Origin: Halobacteriales archaeon QS_1_68_20
GTDB taxonomy: Archaea > Halobacteriota > Halobacteria > Halobacteriales > PXRE01
DNA length: 64,000 nt
Direction: 5' to 3'
Assembly (NCBI GenBank): GCA_003021085.1
Contig: PXRE01000024.1
Coordinates: forward strand, 62,001 to 126,000
In this document: positions 59,593-64,000 of the stretch, piece after piece
Layout: each line of letters opens with the position of its first letter
Numbering within the stretch: position 1 is the stretch's first letter
Program-made: the position numbers and the translations under genes
The notes under the pieces: generated by a model
The model's input: only the letters and a program-made list of their open reading frames with translations
Told to the model about the DNA's origin: nothing
The model's database searches: none

Positions 59593-59867
59593 CCCTCTCT
59601 ACCCTCCTGTGTCCTGGTGTCCCTTCAATAACATCACCTTACCGACGGTACGTGGCGGTAACGGGTCCATATACACCGTCAAGAACGTTCTACCGCCAAC
59701 TCCACGGGAAACCGACGCCATTCGACAGACCGCACGACCGTCGGCCATTTAAGAATGTTGGCCTCGCCCTACTGGAGTCACCCGTTTGATGGCGTCGGGC
59801 GATCGGTCGGCCGACCGTCGATCTGACACCCGTGACGTCCATTCGGCCGCGAACGCCGACGAGGTCG
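59593..59867. other. intergenic region upstream of glmS
   Basis: No gene in these 275 bases. A 10-base perfect palindrome AGAACGTTCT lies at 59682-59691, about 10 bases upstream (in the glmS direction) of a GTATATGG TATA-like stretch (about 59667-59674). A TTTAAG box at 59750 lies on the plus strand without a gene in front of it. Confidence 0.4.
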
Positions 59868-61046
59868 CTACCGGCGGACCACGGTCCCGGGGGCGATCCG
59901 GCCGTCGATGGCAGCGCCACGGCCGACCTCCGCGCCGTTCCCGAGGATCGTCCCCGGCGCGGCCGACACGCCACCCCCGAGGTCGGCGTTGTCCCCGATC
60001 ACCCCGCCGAGACGGACGTCCCGGTGGACCACGTCCCCGAGGACGACATCCGCGGCGCCGCCCTCCACGGTCGCGTTGGGGCCGACGACCGCGTTCGCGC
60101 CGACGACCGCGTTCGCGCCGACGACGCAGTCCCGGAGGACGACGCCCGGGCCGACGACGGCGTCCGGCAGGAGGATCGAGTTCTCGACGACCGCGTTGGG
60201 CCCGACGGTGACGTTCTCTCCCAGCGCCGTCCCCCGGAGGACGACCGCGCCGGGCTGAACCGACGTTCCCTCGCCCAGGACCGTCGGCTCGGCGACCGAC
60301 GCGGCGTCGTCGACGCGGGCCGACCCTGCGCGGCGGCCGCCGTCGCGGTCGATTACCTGGCCGTTGACGGTCAGCAGGTCCCACGGGCGGGTCACGTCCA
60401 GCCACGGCCCCGGGTTCTGGACGGCACGGATCACGTGCGATTCCAGCATCTCGTCCAGCGTCTTCGTGATCGCCAGTTCGCCGTCGGGTTCGGTCCGCCG
60501 GATCGCCGCGAACACGTCCGGGCCGAAGGCGTAGACGCCCCCGTTGACGAACTCCGAGGCGACGGCGTGGACCGGAGGCTTCTCGGTGACGTCGACGACG
60601 CGGCCGTTCTCGACCTCGACGACGCCGTACAGTTCTGGTTCGTCGACCCGGGTGACGCCCATCACGACGTCGCCGGTCCGCTCGCGCTCGGCGATCACCC
60701 GCTCGACGAAGGAGGCGTCGACGATCCGGTCGCCGTTCAGGACCACGAAGTCCCCGCCGATGTACGACTCCGCGGTCACGATGGCGTTGCCGGTCCCCAG
60801 TTGCGTGTCTTGCACCGCGTACGTGACGTCGATTCCCCAGGCGTCGCCGTCGCCGAAGTGGTTCTGGATGCGCTCGCGCTTGTACCCGACGACGAGGATC
60901 ACCTCGTCGATGCCCGCCTCCGCGGCCGCTTCGACCACGTACTCCAGCACCGGCCGGTTGCCGACGGGGAGCATCGGCTTCGGCCGGACGTTCGTCAGCG
61001 GCGCCAGCCGCGTCCCCTCACCGGCCGCCAGGATGACTGCCTTCAT
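59868..61046 (-). CDS. glmU: GlmU-like bifunctional sugar-1-phosphate nucleotidylyltransferase/acetyltransferase
   Basis: A 392-residue protein. The nucleotidyltransferase half begins ILAAGEGTRLAPLTNVRPKPMLP is the signature and has GTGNAIVTAESY and VVLNGDRIVDASF. The C-terminal left-handed beta-helix contains hexapeptides (NAVVGANAVVGPNATV). It should make UDP-GlcNAc from GlcN-1-P with acetyl-CoA and UTP, though nucleotide and sugar specificity are inferred. Eighteen-base tandem repeats code for the repeated hexapeptide. TATA-like box at 61076-61082. Confidence 0.85.
   Translation of the reverse strand: MKAVILAAGEGTRLAPLTNVRPKPMLPVGNRPVLEYVVEAAAEAGIDEVILVVGYKRERIQNHFGDGDAWGIDVTYAVQDTQLGTGNAIVTAESYIGGDFVVLNGDRIVDASFVERVIAERERTGDVVMGVTRVDEPELYGVVEVENGRVVDVTEKPPVHAVASEFVNGGVYAFGPDVFAAIRRTEPDGELAITKTLDEMLESHVIRAVQNPGPWLDVTRPWDLLTVNGQVIDRDGGRRAGSARVDDAASVAEPTVLGEGTSVQPGAVVLRGTALGENVTVGPNAVVENSILLPDAVVGPGVVLRDCVVGANAVVGANAVVGPNATVEGGAADVVLGDVVHRDVRLGGVIGDNADLGGGVSAAPGTILGNGAEVGRGAAIDGRIAPGTVVRR
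60081..60125. repeat. 18-bp tandem repeat inside glmU (2.5 copies)
   Basis: GCCGACGACCGCGTTCGC repeats in tandem at 60081-60098 and 60099-60116, with a partial third copy. It codes for one extra hexapeptide turn of the beta-helix, so copy number could vary without breaking the frame. Confidence 0.8.
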
Positions 61047-61075
61047 CGATTACCGTACAGTAACTCCGCCGGGGA

Positions 61076-61082
61076 CTTATAG
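61076..61082 (-). promoter_or_regulatory. TATA-like box of the first glmU
   Basis: CTATAAG on the minus strand, 30-36 bases before the ATG at 61046. Confidence 0.45.
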
Positions 61083-61103
61083 GGGGTGCCTCTGGCGTGG
61101 CGG

Positions 61104-61511
61104 TCAGTACGACTCCCAGTCGGTAACTTCGACGCCGTCGATCCGTTCGAAGTGGTCGACGTTAGCAGTCAGCACCGGGAGTTGTTCGGTCCGGGCCGTC
61201 GCCGCCACGTAGACGTCGTGGAGGTCGTGTAGCGGTTGGCCGTCGCGCCGAAGCTGTGCGATGATGTCACCAGCCGCCGTCGCCACGGATCGAGTCACGT
61301 CCACGACGTCGACCCGGGCGAGGAGTCGGTCGAGGTCGTCGATTGCGTCCCGCCGTCGGTCGCCCTCGTATCGCTTGTTCACGCCGAGTCGGAGCGCAGT
61401 CACGGTCACGGCGCTGATGGCGTGTCTCCCTTCGTCGTCGAGACGCCGAGCGCGACCGTCTGCGACGCCCCGATCGACGTCCACGAGGACCGACGTATCA
61501 CAGAGTTTCAT
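61104..61511 (-). CDS. vapC: VapC-type PIN-domain toxin
   Basis: A 135-residue PIN ribonuclease. Acidic active-site residues: CDTSVLVDVDRG (two Asp near the N-terminus), a Glu/Asp pair around TVTALRLGVNKRYEGDRRR, and DLHDVYVAATARTEQLPVLT, then VDHFERI. Such toxins cleave tRNA or rRNA when freed from VapB. It overlaps the vapB gene by 14 bases. ATG start MKLCDTSVL. Confidence 0.82.
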   Translation of the reverse strand: MKLCDTSVLVDVDRGVADGRARRLDDEGRHAISAVTVTALRLGVNKRYEGDRRRDAIDDLDRLLARVDVVDVTRSVATAAGDIIAQLRRDGQPLHDLHDVYVAATARTEQLPVLTANVDHFERIDGVEVTDWESY

Positions 61512-61725
61512 CGTCGAGGTTCGACAGCGTTCCGCGGCTCAGCTCCTCGACGTCGTCGCGGACTCCCTCGTAGGTCTCCTCGTCGAGGACGCCGACGCCG
61601 GCTACCTCTTCGATACGGAGACCACCCTCCAGGGAGTCCCTGATGACCTCGCTAAAACTCCGATCGCCCTTCTCGCGTTTGAGTTCGCGATAGACGTCGT
61701 CGGAGATGGCGATGTTCTTGCTCAC
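61498..61725 (-). CDS. vapB: VapB-type antitoxin
   Basis: A 75-residue protein from GTG (MSKNIAISDDVYRELKRE as translated). The ribbon-helix-helix-like N-terminus (NIAISDDVYRELKREKGDRS, SFSEVIRDSL) is the usual DNA- and toxin-binding antitoxin pattern, followed by an acidic tail (VDELSRGTLSNLDDETL region). It precedes and overlaps vapC. The pair sits between two glmU-like paralogues. Confidence 0.78.
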   Translation of the reverse strand: MSKNIAISDDVYRELKREKGDRSFSEVIRDSLEGGLRIEEVAGVGVLDEETYEGVRDDVEELSRGTLSNLDDETL

Positions 61726-61778
61726 GGTTAACGTATTGGTACCAACACGAAAAGTCCTTTCGCAGGCCCGACGGTCGC

Positions 61779-62975
61779 TCACCCGGTCCGGTCCCGCAGG
61801 ACCCGCTCGCCCGGTTTCGTCGTCGCCCCCGCGCCGAGCTTGATCCCGACGTTCAGGCTGGTGTTGATCCCCGTCTTGACGCCGTCGGCCGCGACGACCC
61901 CGAGTTTCCGGCGGCCGGTGTCGACCCACTCGCCCTTGACCCGCATCCGGACGTTGCCGTCGTCGTGCCGGAGGTTGGCGACCGTCGTCCCCGCGCCGAA
62001 GTTGACGTCCCGCCCGAGGATGGAGTCGCCGACGTACGAGAGGTGGTTGGCGCTCGCCCCCGACATGAGGATGGAGTTTTTCACCTCGACGGCGTTGCCC
62101 ACCTCCACGTCCGGGCCCAGGACCGTCGCGCCGCGGACGTAGGCGTTCGGCCCGACGTCGGCGCCGGACTGGATCAGCGCCGGCCCCTCGACGTAGGCCC
62201 CCGCGCGGACCCTGGCACCCTCCTCGACGACGACGTCGCCCTTGATCGTCGCGCCCTCCTCGATTTCGCCGTCGAGACGGCGGTCCAGGTCGGCCAGCAG
62301 GAGTTCGTTGGCGTCCAGCAGTTCCCAGGGCCGGCCGACGTCGAGCCACGGTCCCGCGTGCTCGACGGCGGTGACGCGGGCACCGCGCTCGACCAGTTCC
62401 AGCAGCGCGTCGGTGAGTTCGTACTCGCCGCGGGGACTCAGTTCGAGGCCGTCGATGATCTCGAAGACGGACGGCGGGAGGGCGTAGAGGCCGAGGTTGG
62501 CGAGGTTCGTCGGCGGGTCCGCGGGTTTCTCGACGATGCCGGTCACGCGGTTACCGTCGCGCTCGATGACGCCGTAGGCCGAGGGATTCTCGACCGGCTT
62601 GACCGTCATCGCCGGGCCGTCGGCGGCCGCGAGCGACGCCACGAGGTCCTCGGGGATCACGACGTCGCCGTTGAGGACGAGGAACCGCTCGTCGACGCCG
62701 TCGGCGGCCCGGCCGACGGCGTGGCCCGTGCCGAGTTGCTCGGTCTGCTCGCGGTACTCGACCGGGTGGCCGCGGTACTCCTCACCGATGGCCTCGCGGA
62801 TGGCGTCGTCGCGGTACCCGACGATCAGGACGAACCCGTCGACGTACGGCGGGGTCGCGTCCAGGACGTGCTGGAGGATCGGACGGCCGGCGACCGGGAG
62901 CATCGGCTTCGGGCGGGTCTCCGTGAGCGGGCGCATCCGGGTGCCTTCGCCGGCAGCGAGGACGACAGCTTTCAT
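61779..62975 (-). CDS. second GlmU-like sugar-1-phosphate nucleotidylyltransferase/acetyltransferase
   Basis: A 398-residue paralogue of the gene at 59868, with VLAAGEGTRMRPLTETRPKP, EQTEQLGTGHAVGRAADG and a C-terminal beta-helix ending GVKTGINTSLNVGIKLGAGA. The C-terminal half contains the GADVGPNAYVRGATVLGPDV series typical of acetyltransferase beta-helices. It probably makes UDP-GlcNAc or another NDP-sugar; two paralogues in tandem suggest different sugars. Its start is 78 bases from the next gene's stop. Confidence 0.83.
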   Translation of the reverse strand: MKAVVLAAGEGTRMRPLTETRPKPMLPVAGRPILQHVLDATPPYVDGFVLIVGYRDDAIREAIGEEYRGHPVEYREQTEQLGTGHAVGRAADGVDERFLVLNGDVVIPEDLVASLAAADGPAMTVKPVENPSAYGVIERDGNRVTGIVEKPADPPTNLANLGLYALPPSVFEIIDGLELSPRGEYELTDALLELVERGARVTAVEHAGPWLDVGRPWELLDANELLLADLDRRLDGEIEEGATIKGDVVVEEGARVRAGAYVEGPALIQSGADVGPNAYVRGATVLGPDVEVGNAVEVKNSILMSGASANHLSYVGDSILGRDVNFGAGTTVANLRHDDGNVRMRVKGEWVDTGRRKLGVVAADGVKTGINTSLNVGIKLGAGATTKPGERVLRDRTG

Positions 62976-63053
62976 TTAGCAGTGTTCAAATTGTAGTGTG
63001 GCTCGGTTAGTCGTTTCGGACCCCGGGGTGAGACGTCCGGCCGCGACGAGACC

Positions 63054-64000
63054 TCACTGGTCGGAAGTCACGGCCGGGGACCTCTCGGTGCCGCCGTCTT
63101 CGTCGACCAGTCGTTCCCCGACGACGGCACCCGCCAGCGCCCAGAACGGCAACAGCGAGTTAGCGTTGTCGACGAGGTGGGTGAAAAAGAGGAGTGCCAG
63201 GTACCCCACGAACGAGACCAGGATCGAGAGCTGGAGGTACGGCTTGTGGCCCTGGAGGGGGGATCGCAAGCCGGAACTGACGACCAGGGCGATGGAACCG
63301 AAATACAGGAGGAAGCCCGGGAGCCCCGTCTCCGCGAGCAGGAGGACGTAGATGTTGTGCAACGACGGCGGAACCGAGAGCGACTCTTTGACCGGGAGGC
63401 CGTACGTGCCCCCGACGAACCGGTAGTTCCCGCCGCCGACGCCGAAGATGGGGTTCCGGACGAACATCTCCAGGCCGACGAGGACCTGTTGGACCCTGGG
63501 TCCGAGGTAGGTCAGATCGAACAGGGGGATGGATATGCTGGTGATTTCCGAAACGTCGACTGGCGTCTGCGTCTGTCCGCCCGTCGGCGTCGACCCGCCG
63601 GTCGGGGTCTCGTTCGGGTCGGTCGGGTCGATCGGCCCGACCTGTTTGCTACTCGAACCGGACCTGGAAGACGGCGAGAGGACGACCAGGACGCCGGTTA
63701 CCAGCGCCAGGAAACTCCGGTACGTCGACGAACTCGCGTCGCGGAACTGCTCTCGGAGCGACCTCCCCCGAGGGGCACTGGACAGTTTCGAGAGCGCGAC
63801 GATGCCGGCGACCAGGCAGACCGTGACGACGAGAAACGCCCCGCGTCCGGCGTCGGACGTGGTGAGTCGGAGGAAGATCACCGAGACCAGCGCCCCCAGG
63901 AGCGCTGGGACGCCGGAGACCGAGTCCGAACGGTGGACGAACACGAGCGTCGCCGGGAACGTCAGCAGTATGAGGGAGACGAGGACGTACCCGTGTCCCG
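63054..64000 (-). CDS. O-antigen ligase/polymerase-like membrane protein (partial)
   Basis: The gene runs off the window; the frame is open to the last base. The visible 315 or so residues have at least seven membrane helices (YVLVSLILLTFPATLVFV, AFLVVTVCLVAGIVALSKL, and others), a Pro/Thr/Gly-rich loop near 120-150, and the Wzy/WaaL-type block VRNPIFGVGGGNYRF, then LHNIYVLLLAETGLPGFLLY, as in O-antigen ligase (Wzy_C) proteins. Role: joining or polymerising surface glycan units, in line with the UDP-GlcNAc genes beside it. The N-terminus is missing. Confidence 0.75.
   Translation of the reverse strand, partial: GHGYVLVSLILLTFPATLVFVHRSDSVSGVPALLGALVSVIFLRLTTSDAGRGAFLVVTVCLVAGIVALSKLSSAPRGRSLREQFRDASSSTYRSFLALVTGVLVVLSPSSRSGSSSKQVGPIDPTDPNETPTGGSTPTGGQTQTPVDVSEITSISIPLFDLTYLGPRVQQVLVGLEMFVRNPIFGVGGGNYRFVGGTYGLPVKESLSVPPSLHNIYVLLLAETGLPGFLLYFGSIALVVSSGLRSPLQGHKPYLQLSILVSFVGYLALLFFTHLVDNANSLLPFWALAGAVVGERLVDEDGGTERSPAVTSDQ

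Overview
The window is a stretch of a haloarchaeal (class Halobacteria) chromosome; I cannot fix the genus. The evidence is a very high G+C content, strongly acidic predicted proteins, TATA-like boxes about 25-30 bases upstream of start codons (leaderless transcripts), Tat signal peptides, a halocyanin remnant, an archaeal family B DNA polymerase with inteins, PAN, Cbf5, Mre11-Rad50 and many small proteins that look specific to halophiles.

Layout. 1-3.6 kb: a PAC2-type proteasome chaperone-like protein, a J-domain protein, a metallophosphoesterase and a Tat-exported Cys-rich small protein. 3.7-10 kb: an FAD oxidoreductase and a NosDFY-like set (ABC permease, ABC ATPase and a secreted subtilisin fused to a NosD-like beta-helix). 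10.2-20 kb: threonine synthase; a patch of decayed genes (caspase-like peptidase, metallophosphoesterase, truncated methyltransferase); a 0.33-kb palindromic repeat; a DtxR-type regulator, a LysE exporter, surface and regulatory proteins, an HD hydrolase and AlaX. 20-21 kb: a halocyanin remnant, a transposase remnant and tRNA-Gln with a copied 3' end. 21-26 kb: iron genes (DtxR-type regulator, ferritin-like protein, sufCBD). 26-40 kb: a histidine kinase, DNA polymerase B with two inteins, small proteins, a broken acetoacetate-decarboxylase-like gene, Rad50 and Mre11. 40-50 kb: PAN, tRNA-Ser with a copied 3' end, a MazG-like protein, an amidohydrolase, an aldolase disrupted by a 74-bp insertion, Cbf5, cytidylate kinase, a YidC/EMC3-like (DUF106) protein and adenylate kinase. 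50-64 kb: a transglutaminase membrane protein, GlmM, GlmS, two GlmU-like enzymes, two toxin-antitoxin-like pairs and a partial O-antigen-ligase-like gene.

How the genes fit together. GlmS, GlmM and the two nucleotidylyltransferases cover UDP-GlcNAc synthesis and point, with the ligase-like protein, to surface glycan production. The DtxR-type regulators, the ferritin-like protein and SufBCD form an iron/Fe-S neighbourhood. PolB, Mre11 and Rad50 serve replication and repair, and PAN and PAC2 serve proteolysis.

The least explained material is the Cys-rich exported protein, the subtilisin-NosD fusion operon, two tRNA 3'-end copy elements of the same design, two palindromes built from inverted TATA-like arms, and at least seven broken genes. 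Some single-base breaks lie in G/C runs and could be sequencing errors; others (a 74-bp insertion, a start-codon-removing deletion, a nonsense codon) are harder to explain that way.
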